A DNA stretch of 50,352 nt, from the NCBI GenBank assembly GCA_902595795.1, contig CACJRK010000007.1, positions 1-50,352 of the forward strand, given 5' to 3'. Each line of letters opens with the position of its first letter. Position 1 is the first letter of the stretch. The DNA comes from an uncultured Pelagibacteraceae bacterium. Its GTDB lineage: Bacteria > Pseudomonadota > Alphaproteobacteria > Pelagibacterales > Pelagibacteraceae. Under the pieces are notes generated by a model, which saw nothing but the letters and a program-made list of their open reading frames with translations, was not told where the DNA came from and did no database searches. The translations under genes and the position numbers were made by a program. Of this stretch, positions 12,196-22,081 are shown piece by piece.

Positions 12196-15100
12196 ATATC
12201 TTGGAGTGATATAACTTCTAACTTTTTTGTTTTTAGAGATCTAATTGCCTCCAGACAGGCTTGAGCTGTAGACATATTAGTGCAATAAGGAACTTTATTT
12301 TTAAGTGCCGCTCTTCTAATGGCGATAGCATCACTCACTCTATGCTCTCTTTTTCCACCGCCCGTATTAATAACGAGTGCAATTTTTTTAGAGTCCAAGA
12401 CATCAACAATATGAGGAGATCCTGTGCTTACTTTATTTATAATTTTACACTTCATTCCATGTTTTCGAATATATTCAGCAGTTCCTCTAGTTGCGCATAA
12501 TGTAAACTTAAGTTTAAGAAGTTCTTTTGCTAAATCTATCCCTTCATCTTTGTGACTATTTTTGAGAGATATAAAAGCTAAACCTTGTTTTGGTAATGAG
12601 TTAGCTGCTGCGATCTGACTTTTAGCAAAAGCCATTCCAAAATTTTTATCAAATCCCATAACCTCTCCAGTCGATTTCATTTCAGGTCCTAATAATAAAT
12701 CACTATTTGGAAATTTATTAAATGGAAACACAGCTTCTTTAACTGCATACATACCTTTAGATTTATCTTTTAAATTAAACTTAGATAATTTTTCACCAGC
12801 CATTACTCTTGATGCAATTTTAGCTAGAGGCAATCCTTTTGCCTTTGATACAAAAGGAACTGTTCGACTTGCTCTTGGATTAACTTCGATAACATAAATT
12901 TTATCTTTTTTAATTGCAAACTGTATATTCATGAAACCTTTGACATTTAAAGCTATAGCAAGTTTTTTAGTTTGATTTTCTATTTCTTTAAGGAGGTATG
13001 GTTTAATTGATACAGGGGGCAAGCTGCACGCAGAGTCTCCTGAATGAATTCCAGCTTCCTCTATATGTTGCATAATTCCTGCAACATGAACCTGTTTTCC
13101 GTCTGATATAGCATCCACATCTACTTCCATTGCATGATCGATAAATTTATCAATTAAAATTGGGTTTTCTTCTGCAGCTTTAAATGCTTCTTCAACAAAT
13201 TTTTTAAGTTGATTTTTTTCATGAACAATTTCCATTGCTCTTCCACCCAAAACATAAGAGGGCCTCACCATTAAAGGTAACCCTATTTTATCCGCAATTT
13301 TTATTGCCTGATTAAACGTCTTTGCAATTCCACTCTCTGCCTGTTTTAATTTTAATTTATTTAATAAATTTCTAAATCGGTCTCTATCTTCTGCTAAATC
13401 GATCGATGTATATTGCGTTCCTAAAATTGGAAGCTTGTTGTCATGTAAAAATTTAGCAAGTTTAATTGGCGTTTGTCCACCAAACTGAGCTATCACACCT
13501 ATTAGATTACCTTTTTCTTGTTCTTTTTTAATTATATTAAAAACGTACTCTTCTTTTAAAGGTTCAAAGTATAATCGATCACTTGTATCATAGTCTGTTG
13601 ACACTGTTTCAGGATTACAATTTACCATTATTGTCTCAAAACCAGCGTCTTTTAATGAAAAACTAGCCTGACAACAGCAATAATCAAACTCAATTCCTTG
13701 ACCAATTCTATTTGGTCCTCCTCCAAGAATAATTATTTTTTTTTTATTTGATGGATCGGCTTCACATTCAGAGTTAATTGAAAAATTTCTTTGATAAGTT
13801 GAGTACATATATGGAGTAAAAGATTTGAATTCAGCCGCACAAGTATCTACTTTTTTGTAAACTGGAAGTATTTTAAGTGCTGATCTTTTTCTTCTAACAA
13901 CGTCTTCAGAAGTTTTAGTTAATTCTGAAAGTTTTTTATCTGAAAACCCTATTGATTTTATTCTATTAAATTCTACAAAATCTTTAGGAAGTCCCTTGCT
14001 TTTAATCTGTTTCTCACAATCAACTATTTCTTTAATTTGTTCTAAAAACCAAGGATCAATTTTGGATAAATTATATATTTTCTTTAAGTCTATTTTTTTT
14101 CTAATTGCTTCGGCGACTAGTAATATCTTATTTGGAATAGTTGCTTTAAGCTTCTTTTCAATTTGTTTTTTATTTAAATCAAAAATTCTATCTAAACCTG
14201 AAAAACCAGTTTCAAGAGATACCAATGCCTTTTGCAGAGACTCCTTAAAGTTTCTTCCAATAGCCATTGCTTCACCCACTGATTTCATAGATGTCCCTAA
14301 AGTTGCAGGAGAGGTTGAAAATTTTTCAAAAGTAAATCTTGGAATTTTGGTTACAACATAATCTATACTTGGCTCAAACGATGCAGGTGTAACTTTAGTT
14401 ATTTCATTTTTTAATTCATCCAGAGTATAGCCAACTGCTAATTTTGCAGCCACTTTCGCAATTGGAAATCCAGTTGCTTTTGACGCAAGTGCTGATGATC
14501 TTGATACGCGTGGATTCATTTCAATGACAACCATTCGACCATTTTTAGGATTGATAGCAAACTGAACATTTGATCCTCCAGTTTCAACTCCAATTTTTCT
14601 TAAACATGCAATAGATGCATTTCTCATTACTTGGTACTCTTTATCAGTAAGAGTGAGAGCTGGCGCAATAGTGACTGAGTCACCAGTATGAATTCCCATC
14701 GGATCTATATTTTCAATAGAGCAAATTATGATACAATTATCTTTCTTATCTCTTACCACCTCCATTTCAAATTCTTTCCAACCTTCCAAACATTCCTCAA
14801 CAAGAACTTGGCTTACAGGAGACTCATGCAATCCGTTTTTAACAATCTTAAAATAATCTTTTTTTGTTTTAGCTATTCCTCCACCGAGTCCACCAAGTGT
14901 AAATGCAGGTCTTATAATTGCAGGTAAACCAATTTTTTTTAATACTTTTGATGCTTGGTTATTGTTATTGACGATTTCAGATTTTGGTAAATCTAAACCA
15001 ATATCAATCATATTTTTTCTAAATTTCTTTCTGTCTTCAGCGTTAGAAATTGCCTTTGAATTCGCTCCAATCAATTCTATTTTGTATTTTTTTAAAATTC

Positions 15101-15416
15101 CTTTTTTGTCAGCTTCCATTGCAAGATTAAGAGCAGTTTGACCGCCCATAGTTGGTAGAATTGCGTCTGGTTTTTCCTTTTTGAGGATTTTTTCTAGTAC
15201 GCCTAGTGTAATTGGCTCAATGTAAGTTTTATCCGCAACATTTGGATCTGTCATAATGGTTGCAGGATTTGAGTTTATTAAAACTATTTTATAACCCTCA
15301 TCTTTCAGGGCTTTACATGCTTGCGTTCCTGAATAATCAAATTCACACGCTTGTCCTATAATTATTGGACCAGCACCCACGACTAAAATTTTTTTAATAT
15401 CTTTTCTTTTTGGCAT
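12192..15416 (-). CDS. carB: Carbamoyl-phosphate synthase large subunit
   Basis: The 1074-residue large subunit makes carbamoyl phosphate from bicarbonate, ammonia and two ATP for arginine and pyrimidines. Two homologous ATP-grasp halves are visible: the first begins [21 protein letters not shown], the second [19 protein letters not shown] near residue 570. Each carries its own Gly-rich ATP loop ([10 protein letters not shown] and [10 protein letters not shown]). The C-terminal MGS-like allosteric domain follows ([17 protein letters not shown]). The length is normal. It follows carA with a 23-bp overlap, so the subunits are translationally coupled. Confidence 0.97.
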   Translation of the reverse strand: MPKRKDIKKILVVGAGPIIIGQACEFDYSGTQACKALKDEGYKIVLINSNPATIMTDPNVADKTYIEPITLGVLEKILKKEKPDAILPTMGGQTALNLAMEADKKGILKKYKIELIGANSKAISNAEDRKKFRKNMIDIGLDLPKSEIVNNNNQASKVLKKIGLPAIIRPAFTLGGLGGGIAKTKKDYFKIVKNGLHESPVSQVLVEECLEGWKEFEMEVVRDKKDNCIIICSIENIDPMGIHTGDSVTIAPALTLTDKEYQVMRNASIACLRKIGVETGGSNVQFAINPKNGRMVVIEMNPRVSRSSALASKATGFPIAKVAAKLAVGYTLDELKNEITKVTPASFEPSIDYVVTKIPRFTFEKFSTSPATLGTSMKSVGEAMAIGRNFKESLQKALVSLETGFSGLDRIFDLNKKQIEKKLKATIPNKILLVAEAIRKKIDLKKIYNLSKIDPWFLEQIKEIVDCEKQIKSKGLPKDFVEFNRIKSIGFSDKKLSELTKTSEDVVRRKRSALKILPVYKKVDTCAAEFKSFTPYMYSTYQRNFSINSECEADPSNKKKIIILGGGPNRIGQGIEFDYCCCQASFSLKDAGFETIMVNCNPETVSTDYDTSDRLYFEPLKEEYVFNIIKKEQEKGNLIGVIAQFGGQTPIKLAKFLHDNKLPILGTQYTSIDLAEDRDRFRNLLNKLKLKQAESGIAKTFNQAIKIADKIGLPLMVRPSYVLGGRAMEIVHEKNQLKKFVEEAFKAAEENPILIDKFIDHAMEVDVDAISDGKQVHVAGIMQHIEEAGIHSGDSACSLPPVSIKPYLLKEIENQTKKLAIALNVKGFMNIQFAIKKDKIYVIEVNPRASRTVPFVSKAKGLPLAKIASRVMAGEKLSKFNLKDKSKGMYAVKEAVFPFNKFPNSDLLLGPEMKSTGEVMGFDKNFGMAFAKSQIAAANSLPKQGLAFISLKNSHKDEGIDLAKELLKLKFTLCATRGTAEYIRKHGMKCKIINKVSTGSPHIVDVLDSKKIALVINTGGGKREHRVSDAIAIRRAALKNKVPYCTNMSTAQACLEAIRSLKTKKLEVISLQDI

Positions 15417-16590
15417 TTTTTTTCATGTTGTTAATAAATTCTTGAAATAAATAAACACTATCTTGGGGTCCAGGATTAGATTCTGGATGATATTGAACTG
15501 AAAATATTGGTTTATTTTTAAGCTTAATTCCTTCAATAGTATTATCAAAAAGAGATTTATGAGTTACTTCAATTTTTTTTGGTAAAGTTTCTTCAACTAC
15601 TACAAACCCATGATTTTGACTAGTAATTTCAACTTTGTCATGAACTAAATTTTTAACAGGATGGTTTGCACCTCTATGTCCTAATTTCATTTTTTTTGTT
15701 TTACCGCCTAAAGCTAATGCCAAAATCTGATGACCTAAACAAATACCAAATATAGGTAAATTATTTTTTATAAGCTCATTAATTATAGCGATTGAATACT
15801 TTCCAGTTGCAGCTGGGTCTCCTGGTCCATTAGATAAAAAAATTCCATTTGGTTTCAAACTTAGTATTTTTTGTGCATTTGTTTTGCAAGAAACAACAGT
15901 AACCTTGCAGTTGAAGTCAGAGAAATATCTTAAGATATTTTTTTTTATTCCATAATCAACTGCAACTACATGAAAGAAATTTTTATTATTCTTTTTATAT
16001 CCTGTTTCCTTTTTCCAAGTCCGAAGTCCTCTCCAAATATAATTTTTCTCAGTTGAGACTAATTTTGCAAGATCAAGATTTTTTAATCCACTCCATTTGA
16101 CAGTAGTGTTAGTCAATTTTTTAATATTAAACTTACCATTTTTTGAATAACTGATCGTACCTTTAGGAGCACCTTTATCTCTTATAAAGTTTGTAAGGCT
16201 TCTTGTGTCTAAACCAGTAATTCCAACAATTTTGTTTTTTTTAAGCCAAGCATCTAAATGTAGGAAAGATCTGTAATTTGAGGGTGAAGTTATTTCAGAG
16301 TTAATTATCACTCCTCTTGCCCATATTTTATCAGACTCATGATCTTCTTTATTAGTTCCAACATTTCCTATGTGAGGAAAGGTAAAGTTGATAATTTGAC
16401 CTGCATATGATGGATCAGAGATAATTTCTTGATACCCTGTTAAAGATGTATTAAAGCAAACTTCGCCCGTTGCTTCTCCTTGGTATCCAATTCCAATACC
16501 TTTGAATACCTTTTTATTTTCAAGAACTAAAACGCCTGTATTGATTTGAGATTTTATTTTTGAGTTTGTTTTTTTCGCTTTTTTGATCAA
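15394..16590 (-). CDS. carA: Carbamoyl-phosphate synthase small subunit
   Basis: The glutamine amidotransferase subunit that feeds ammonia to CarB. The N-terminal CarA domain shows [17 protein letters not shown] and [11 protein letters not shown]; the class I amidotransferase domain has the nucleophile in GICLGHQ and the His-Glu pair in [12 protein letters not shown]. Length 398 is normal, with a Lys-rich N-terminal extension of about 16 residues. A good promoter lies just upstream on the minus strand (-35 at 16635-16640, -10 at 16612-16617). Confidence 0.96.
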   Translation of the reverse strand: MIKKAKKTNSKIKSQINTGVLVLENKKVFKGIGIGYQGEATGEVCFNTSLTGYQEIISDPSYAGQIINFTFPHIGNVGTNKEDHESDKIWARGVIINSEITSPSNYRSFLHLDAWLKKNKIVGITGLDTRSLTNFIRDKGAPKGTISYSKNGKFNIKKLTNTTVKWSGLKNLDLAKLVSTEKNYIWRGLRTWKKETGYKKNNKNFFHVVAVDYGIKKNILRYFSDFNCKVTVVSCKTNAQKILSLKPNGIFLSNGPGDPAATGKYSIAIINELIKNNLPIFGICLGHQILALALGGKTKKMKLGHRGANHPVKNLVHDKVEITSQNHGFVVVEETLPKKIEVTHKSLFDNTIEGIKLKNKPIFSVQYHPESNPGPQDSVYLFQEFINNMKKNAKKKRY

Positions 16591-16594
16591 TTAC

Positions 16595-16640
16595 AACTCA
16601 TGAGTTAAAGGTTAATACAATAATTGCTTTATTATCGCAA
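16595..16640 (-). promoter_or_regulatory. Probable carAB promoter with palindrome at the start site
   Basis: Read on the minus strand there is TTGCGA at 16635-16640 and TATTAA at 16612-16617 separated by exactly 17 bp, a good sigma-70 arrangement. The start of transcription would fall near 16605, inside the perfect 12-bp palindrome AACTCATGAGTT at 16595-16606, which ends 4 bp before the carA start codon. The palindrome could be an operator; that is inference. The predicted leader is only about 15 nt. Confidence 0.45.
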
Positions 16641-16716
16641 CAGAGATGTAATATAAAAATGTAAAAAAACAATTTTTCTTTTGAAGAATTTTTTCTTTAA
16701 AGTAGATTAAAAAATT

Positions 16717-17178
16717 ATGTCATTAAAACAGACTATCGAAAACGAATATAAAAATGCTCTAAAATCTAAAGATAAAAATAAAATATCAACCTATAGGTTA
16801 ATATTATCTTCTATTAAGGATTTAGACATTGTTAACAGATCAGGTCCCAATAAAAAGGAAACTGATGATGAGGATATTAAGAAACTTTTGAAAAAAATGG
16901 TTAAACAACGAGCCGAATCGATCGATATTTATAAAAAAAATAATAGAACAGATCTTTTAGAGGTTGAGCAAAATGAATATGATATTTTAACAAGTTTTTT
17001 ACCAAAACAACTTAGTGAGGAGGAAACTAAGAAAATTTGTACAGATGTTATTTCGAAAATTGGAGCAAATTCATTAAAAGATATGGGAAAAGTTATGAGT
17101 GAATTAAAAAAATCTCATGCAGACGAAATTGATTTTTCAAAAGCCGGATCATTGATTAAAGAATTGTTGAACAAATAA
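16717..17178 (+). CDS. yqeY: GatB/YqeY domain protein
   Basis: A 153-residue protein of the YqeY family, related to the C-terminal tRNA-binding domain of GatB. It has the helical core with KKMVKQRAESIDIYKKNNR, then the ILTSFLPKQLSEEE hinge and a MGKVMSELKK end, all in family order and of normal length. It lies directly upstream of dnaG (stop and start share one base), as in many bacteria where yqeY or rpsU precede dnaG-rpoD. The role is not settled; a tRNA or translation link is inferred from GatB homology. Confidence 0.88.
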   Translation: MSLKQTIENEYKNALKSKDKNKISTYRLILSSIKDLDIVNRSGPNKKETDDEDIKKLLKKMVKQRAESIDIYKKNNRTDLLEVEQNEYDILTSFLPKQLSEEETKKICTDVISKIGANSLKDMGKVMSELKKSHADEIDFSKAGSLIKELLNK

Positions 17179-18953
17179 TGAAATATCCAAAAGAGTATCT
17201 TGATGAAGTTAAAAACAGGTTGAAAGTTTCAACTGTAGTATCAAAAACTGTTTCCTTAAAAAAAAGAGGTAAAGAATTTGTAGGCCTATCACCTTTCAAA
17301 AATGAAAAAACACCTTCATTTACTGTTAATGATGAAAAAGAATTTTATCATTGTTTCGCAACTTCTGAACACGGTAATATTTTTGATTTTGTAATTAAAA
17401 CTCAAAATTTAAAATTTGGTGAAGCTGTTAAATATTTAGCTCAATTAGCAGGGATGCATCCATATATGTTTTCAAAACAAGATGAAGAAAGAGAAAAAAA
17501 GTGGGACGAATATAAGTCTATTTTTAGTTATTATATTAATTTTTATCACAACGAACTTCTAAAGAACGAAAATTATTCAATTGCTAGAGATTATTTAAAA
17601 AAAAGATCATTCGGCAAAGATGAAGTAAAAAAATTTAAAATAGGATATATAGAAAAAAATCCAAATTTTTTTGAAATATTGAAAAAAGATTATAGCGAGC
17701 AAACTCTTTTAGAAACTGGCCTATTCTATTTAGACGAAAAAAAAAAGATTTATGTAGAAAGATTTAGAGGTCGATTAATATTTCCGATAAATAATATTTC
17801 AGGTCAACCTATTGCCTTAGGCGGTAGAATAATTGAAAATTTAGATTATTTAGCAAAATATATAAATTCACCTGAAACAATTTTTTTTAAAAAAGGATCA
17901 AATTTATATAATTTAGATTTAGCAAGAAAACTCTCTAATAAAATAGATCATATTTATCTTGTTGAAGGATACATGGATGTTGTGGGTCTTAGTAAAAATG
18001 GAATTGATAATGTAGTAGCAAATCTTGGTACATCATTAACTGATAAACAGATTTTAACTTTAAATCAATTTTTTGATGACATCATAATATGTTTCGATGG
18101 TGATGAAAGTGGATATAAAGCTGCTGTTAGAGCTGCAGAAAATTCGATTAAAGAACTAAAACCAGAGAAACAAATTTCATTTTTATTTTTGCCAGATAAA
18201 GAAGATCCAGATAGCTATGTAAATAAAAATGGTAAAGCTAATTTTGTTGATTTTACAAAGCAAAGTAAATTATCAATTCATCAATTTATTTTTAGTCATT
18301 ATAAAAAACAAACAGACAACAACCCTTCATCGATGGCAATTTTTGAGAAAAAACTTAGAAGTATTGCTAGTACAATTAAAGATGATTTTATAAAAAAATA
18401 TGTTTTAGAATACTTTTTAGAAAAAATTGCTGATCTAACTCCACATTCTAACCAAAATAATAAAAGCTTTTATTCAAAAAAAACAAAATCTTTAGAAAGC
18501 ACAAAAAAATATTTTAAAGAAAGCCAATCTTTGACTGGAGTTGAATTAAAAGAGTATTCTCTATTATATTTGGTGATAAATAATTTAGATTTGTTGCAAG
18601 CAAATGTTCATTTAATTGAAAATATTAAATTATTTACTGAGTTTAATAAAAAAATATTTGAAATGATAATTGAAAAATTAAAATCAGGCGCACAAATTAC
18701 AATTCAAGATCTTAACTTAGATAATCAAATAACTGAAAAAATAAACAAATTTGCTCCGATCAAATATATTCTAAAAAATCAATATGATGATGATCAAAAA
18801 ATAATAGAATTATTAGAGGATGTATCTAGAGATTTAATGAATTACGATCTTGAGTTTAGAATTCAAGAATTAGAATCGAAGTTTTCTGCTGATATGAGTG
18901 AGAGCACATTTAATGAGCTAAAAGAGCTTAAAAAAAAGCAGAATCTCAATTAA
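17178..18953 (+). CDS. dnaG: DNA primase
   Basis: DnaG makes RNA primers for replication. The N-terminal zinc-finger-like domain, the catalytic TOPRIM core (IYLVEGYMDVVGL with the catalytic Glu; IICFDGDESGYKAA with the Asp pair) and a divergent C-terminal DnaB-binding helical domain are in the usual order over 591 residues. In the N-terminal domain the four metal ligands expected as C-x2-H and C-x2-C are S38, K41, C59 and T62, so only one remains. The rest of that fold (PSFTV, YHCF) is kept. Loss of these ligands is, to my knowledge, common in alphaproteobacterial primases. It is coupled to yqeY by a one-base overlap and followed by rpoD. Confidence 0.95.
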   Translation: MKYPKEYLDEVKNRLKVSTVVSKTVSLKKRGKEFVGLSPFKNEKTPSFTVNDEKEFYHCFATSEHGNIFDFVIKTQNLKFGEAVKYLAQLAGMHPYMFSKQDEEREKKWDEYKSIFSYYINFYHNELLKNENYSIARDYLKKRSFGKDEVKKFKIGYIEKNPNFFEILKKDYSEQTLLETGLFYLDEKKKIYVERFRGRLIFPINNISGQPIALGGRIIENLDYLAKYINSPETIFFKKGSNLYNLDLARKLSNKIDHIYLVEGYMDVVGLSKNGIDNVVANLGTSLTDKQILTLNQFFDDIIICFDGDESGYKAAVRAAENSIKELKPEKQISFLFLPDKEDPDSYVNKNGKANFVDFTKQSKLSIHQFIFSHYKKQTDNNPSSMAIFEKKLRSIASTIKDDFIKKYVLEYFLEKIADLTPHSNQNNKSFYSKKTKSLESTKKYFKESQSLTGVELKEYSLLYLVINNLDLLQANVHLIENIKLFTEFNKKIFEMIIEKLKSGAQITIQDLNLDNQITEKINKFAPIKYILKNQYDDDQKIIELLEDVSRDLMNYDLEFRIQELESKFSADMSESTFNELKELKKKQNLN

Positions 18954-19025
18954 TCAGCCAAAATTAATAATGGATTTTTATATAATTGAGATTATATAAG
19001 TTCCTTCAACTTACATAATATTGCT

Positions 19026-20852
19026 GTGGAAAGAATAATTACTAAATCATTTGCTAGATTAATGGGTCGTGGAACCCACAGGGGATTTATAACTTATGAG
19101 GAACTGAGTAAATCTCTTGGAAAAAGAAACTTATCTGATGAAAATCTATCTCAAGCTTTTATACACATACTAGATGAGAATATAGCATTAGTTGAAAAAA
19201 AATCTGATTTTAAAGTTTTAAGAAAAAAAGAGGGGTCCTCTAAAGAAGAAGGTAAATCAATAGAGAAAAGTGATGATCCTATCAGAATGTATTTACGTGA
19301 AATGGGTGGTGTTGAATTGCTCTCAAGAGAAGGTGAAATAGCAATCGCTAAAAGAATTGAAGCAGGAAAAGATGTAATGTTAATTGCACTTTCACAAAGT
19401 CCAATAACTGCCGAACAATTTAATGATTGGAATGATCAATTACAAAAAGATGAAATTTTAGTTAGAGAGATTATTGATATTGATACTAATTATATGGAAG
19501 ACGAGTCGACAGGACCGAGCGCAAAACAAAAAAATTCAGGCGAAACAGATAAAGACGAAAACTCTACTGATGTGGATGATGATGATTTTAATCCAACACT
19601 TGCCGCAATGGAAAATGAAATTAAACCAAAAGTTTTAAAGACAATAAGTACTTTAACTAAAGAATATTCAAAATTGATTAAGTACCAAAAAGAAAAACTT
19701 GATTGTGTTTTAAATTCACAAAACTTTTCTTCAGCTAAAGAAAAAGGATATCAAAAGATTGTTGATGATATTTTAGAAAATATTAAATCTCTTCAACTGT
19801 CCCCATCAGTATTAGAGGAACTTGTTCAAAAACATTATGTTGAAAATAAAAAAATTATATCTTTAGAAGGTAATCTTTTAAGACTAGCAATGGATCACAA
19901 GATACCACGCAATGAATTTATAAAGTTTTATATTGGCAATGAAATAAATCCAAATCTAAAAAAATTCCTAGATACAAATAATATATGGAAACAGTTTTTT
20001 ATTAAAAATAAAGATGAATTTAAAAATATAAGAGAAAGATTAGTTGAAATAAGTCATAAATTGGGAATTTCTGTAACTGACTTTAAAAAACTTGTTAGTA
20101 GAATTCAAAAAGGAGAAAAAGAGTCAAGAATTGCTAAAAAAGAAATGGTTGAGGCTAATCTAAGATTGGTAATTTCTATAGCAAAAAAATATACAAATAG
20201 AGGTCTTCAGTTTTTAGATTTAATTCAAGAAGGTAATATCGGTTTGATGAAAGCTGTAGATAAATTTGAATATAGAAGAGGCTATAAGTTTTCTACTTAT
20301 GCAACCTGGTGGATAAGACAAGCAATCACTAGATCAATAGCTGACCAAGCAAGAACTATTAGGATTCCTGTCCACATGATTGAGACAATTAATAAAATAG
20401 TAAGAACTCAAAGATTAATATTAAGTGAATTTGGTAGAGAGGCAACCCCTGAAGAGCTGGCTAAGAAACTTCGAATGCCATTGGACAAAGTAAGAAAGGT
20501 ATTAAAAATTTCAAAAGAACCAGTTTCGCTAGAAAAACCAGTAGGTGATGAAGAAGATAGCAGTTTAGGAGACTTTATTGAAGACACAAAAGCCTTAGCT
20601 CCATTAGAACAAGCGATCAAATCTAATCTTGGAGAAGCGACAACAAAAATTTTATCTACTCTAACTCCAAGAGAAGAGAGAGTTTTAAGAATGAGGTTTG
20701 GTGTTGGTATGAATACAGATCATACATTAGAAGAAGTGGGTCTTCAGTTTTCTGTAACAAGAGAAAGAATTAGGCAAATTGAAGCAAAAGCGCTAAGAAA
20801 GTTAAAACATCCAAGCAGATCAAAACAACTAAAAAGTTTCTTAGAAAGTTAA
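19026..20852 (+). CDS. rpoD: RNA polymerase sigma-70 factor
   Basis: The housekeeping sigma factor, 608 residues from a GTG at 19026. Region 1.2 is [21 protein letters not shown], a long acidic non-conserved region follows (DVDDDDF), region 2 has [12 protein letters not shown] and the -10-reading [15 protein letters not shown], region 3.2 shows [11 protein letters not shown], and region 4 has [12 protein letters not shown] and the helix-turn-helix [17 protein letters not shown]. The N-terminal region 1.1 is also recognisable in the helix with [13 protein letters not shown]. It follows dnaG by 72 bp, as in the classical macromolecular synthesis operon. The stop codon lies only 7 nt before a tRNA. 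Confidence 0.97.
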   Translation: MERIITKSFARLMGRGTHRGFITYEELSKSLGKRNLSDENLSQAFIHILDENIALVEKKSDFKVLRKKEGSSKEEGKSIEKSDDPIRMYLREMGGVELLSREGEIAIAKRIEAGKDVMLIALSQSPITAEQFNDWNDQLQKDEILVREIIDIDTNYMEDESTGPSAKQKNSGETDKDENSTDVDDDDFNPTLAAMENEIKPKVLKTISTLTKEYSKLIKYQKEKLDCVLNSQNFSSAKEKGYQKIVDDILENIKSLQLSPSVLEELVQKHYVENKKIISLEGNLLRLAMDHKIPRNEFIKFYIGNEINPNLKKFLDTNNIWKQFFIKNKDEFKNIRERLVEISHKLGISVTDFKKLVSRIQKGEKESRIAKKEMVEANLRLVISIAKKYTNRGLQFLDLIQEGNIGLMKAVDKFEYRRGYKFSTYATWWIRQAITRSIADQARTIRIPVHMIETINKIVRTQRLILSEFGREATPEELAKKLRMPLDKVRKVLKISKEPVSLEKPVGDEEDSSLGDFIEDTKALAPLEQAIKSNLGEATTKILSTLTPREERVLRMRFGVGMNTDHTLEEVGLQFSVTRERIRQIEAKALRKLKHPSRSKQLKSFLES

Positions 20853-20859
20853 ATTTACT

Positions 20860-20934
20860 GGGCCGTTAGCTCAATAGTAGAGTACTGCATTGACATTGCA
20901 GGGGTAGTTGGAGCGTAACCAACACGGCCCACCA
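20860..20934 (+). tRNA. tRNA-Val (GAC), atypical elbow
   Basis: A 75-nt cloverleaf including encoded CCA. The acceptor pairs GGGCCGT with ACGGCCC, the D stem GCTC with GAGT, the anticodon stem CTGCA with TGCAG around loop TTGACAT (anticodon GAC, valine), and the T stem GTTGG with CCAAC. The T-loop is AGCGTAA, not the near-universal TTCRANY, and the D-loop AATAGTA has one G where two are expected. All stems are perfectly or nearly paired, which argues it is kept. Whether it is charged normally, or is a decaying gene, cannot be told here. It sits 7 nt after the rpoD stop. Confidence 0.7.
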
Positions 20935-20946
20935 TTAGTCATTATC

Positions 20947-20978
20947 TTTAATTGATAACAATTAAAATATGATATAAC
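20947..20978 (+). promoter_or_regulatory. AT-rich hairpin and possible promoter between two tRNAs
   Basis: TTTAATTG at 20947-20954 and CAATTAAA at 20959-20966 form an 8-bp perfect inverted repeat with a 4-nt loop. TTGATA (20952-20957) and TATAAC (20973-20978) resemble -35 and -10 boxes but with 15 bp between them, shorter than ideal. A start near 20985 would lie just before the CAU tRNA. The hairpin may instead be a processing site. Both readings are tentative. Confidence 0.3.
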
Positions 20979-20991
20979 TAAACAAAAGTTT

Positions 20992-21068
20992 GGGCCTGTA
21001 GCTCAGTTGGTTAGAGCAGTACACTCATAATGTATTGGTCCCAGGTTCGAGTCCTGGCGGGCCCACCA
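20992..21068 (+). tRNA. tRNA with CAU anticodon, probably tRNA-Ile2
   Basis: A regular 77-nt tRNA with encoded CCA: acceptor GGGCCTG with CGGGCCC, D arm GCTCAGTTGGTTAGAGC, anticodon loop CTCATAA (CAU at 21026-21028), T-loop TTCGAGT. CAU can be Met or Ile2 with lysidine. The C4-G69 and C5-G68 pairs, known determinants for the lysidine synthetase TilS, and the variable-arm TTGGTC favour Ile2; elongator Met is the alternative. Its 3' half from 21024 is duplicated exactly at 22861-22905, marking it as the attachment site of the insertion that follows. Confidence 0.92.
21024..21068 (+). repeat. attL: 3' half of the CAU tRNA
   Basis: This 45-bp stretch, from the anticodon loop to the encoded CCA of the CAU tRNA, occurs a second time without mismatch at 22861-22905. 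A direct repeat reaching from the anticodon loop to the tRNA 3' end is the classic core used by tyrosine-recombinase integrases. Bases flanking the repeat on each side differ. Confidence 0.9.
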
Positions 21069-21216
21069 AAACAAGCAAAATCAACGTTTAGAAATTTAAG
21101 TTTCCTAAAATTTTAGCAAAAAACCCTCTAAAAATTTTTTGATTGTATACCAAATTGAGTCCAATCATTTTTAGCAATGTACTGGTCAGTTTCTAATAGG
21201 TTTGTTAGTCTGAGGT

Positions 21217-22081
21217 ATGGAAAAAGTAAATGAGATATTGAATTCTTTCATTCAACAATCAAAAACTGATAATTTAAAATGGTCAGCTTATCCTAAAGAA
21301 TATTTAGACTTGAATATGAAAGTGTCTTTTGGACAAGGTGTTCCAGCAAGAGTTAGCTGGATATCTTTTTTACAAAAAAGAAAATAAATTGGTTTTAGCT
21401 TATGGAATTAGCGAAACATCAGAATACCCACAAACTTGGCCAGATGAGGTTGTGAATAATTATAAAAAAATAAGTGAATATATTGATAATCCTGCAAGAT
21501 ATGGTGACTCTTTTTTATTCAAATCATATGTACCAAAAATAGATTCAAATAATGTTAATTTTTTTGATGATGATAATCAGCCTGTATCAAATGAAGCTGT
21601 TGAAAACGACCTTAAATTTATAATCAATTCATATAAAAAATTTGTTTCAATGGAGATCAAAAATGAATCTTCTCCAATTAGCCAAGGTTTATTTTATATG
21701 GAAAAACAACTTGAGGATTTCATTATTGAAAATTGGAACAATACTGAATTTGGAAAAAAATATGATCTTATTGAGGAGGAGGGCAGAGTCATAAGTCAAC
21801 AATATCCAACTTCTATAGGAAAAATAGACATACTAGCCAAAGATAAAAAAACCAAAAGTTATGTGGTTATTGAGCTTAAAAAGAATCAAACAAGTGATGA
21901 CACAATAGGTCAACTCTCCAGGTATATGGGATGGATCAAAGAACATAAAAAAGACGATAACGTAAAGGGCATAATTGTTGCAGGAAAATTTGATGAAAAA
22001 TTAAAGTATGCAAAAACAATGGTTCCGAATTCTGAAGCATTTCTATATGAGGTAAATTTTCAAATTAAAGAATATAAATGA
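21217..22081 (+). pseudogene. McrB-N domain plus NucS-like PDDEXK nuclease, frameshifted
   Basis: An ATG at 21217 opens a 56-codon frame ending at 21387 that resembles the start of the McrB N-terminal (MrcB_N/DUF3578) domain: WSAYPKEYLDLNMKVSFGQG and then PARVSWISFL. The rest of the domain continues in another frame from about 21340: GYLFYKKENKLVLAYGISET. In this family some 13 residues normally lie between the two segments, so a deletion of about 40 bp (not a multiple of three) is the likely cause. The same bases near 21350 read WISFL in one frame and GYLF in the other, as expected if a deletion joined two similar stretches. The C-terminal part (GKIDILAKD, then VVIELKKNQTSDDTIGQLSRYMGW) is a PDDEXK nuclease of NucS/DUF91 type with its D, E and K. 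By family this would be a modified-DNA or foreign-DNA nuclease. Confidence 0.72.

Noticed and set aside
12261..14927. Several plus-strand open frames inside carB
   Set aside because: They run antisense to a well-supported 1074-residue enzyme and are by-products of its codon use.
16681..16716. Promoter for yqeY (TTGAAG at 16681, TAGATT at 16703)
   Set aside because: Spacing is 16 bp and the boxes are weak; the AT-rich background makes such matches common, so it was not listed.
20992..21068. Initiator tRNA-fMet
   Set aside because: The acceptor's first pair is G-C, and the anticodon stem lacks the three G-C pairs of initiators.
21105..21145. Intrinsic terminator after the CAU tRNA
   Set aside because: CTAAAATTTTAG is a self-complementary AT-rich stretch with no loop and no clean T-tract, so I could not support it as a terminator.
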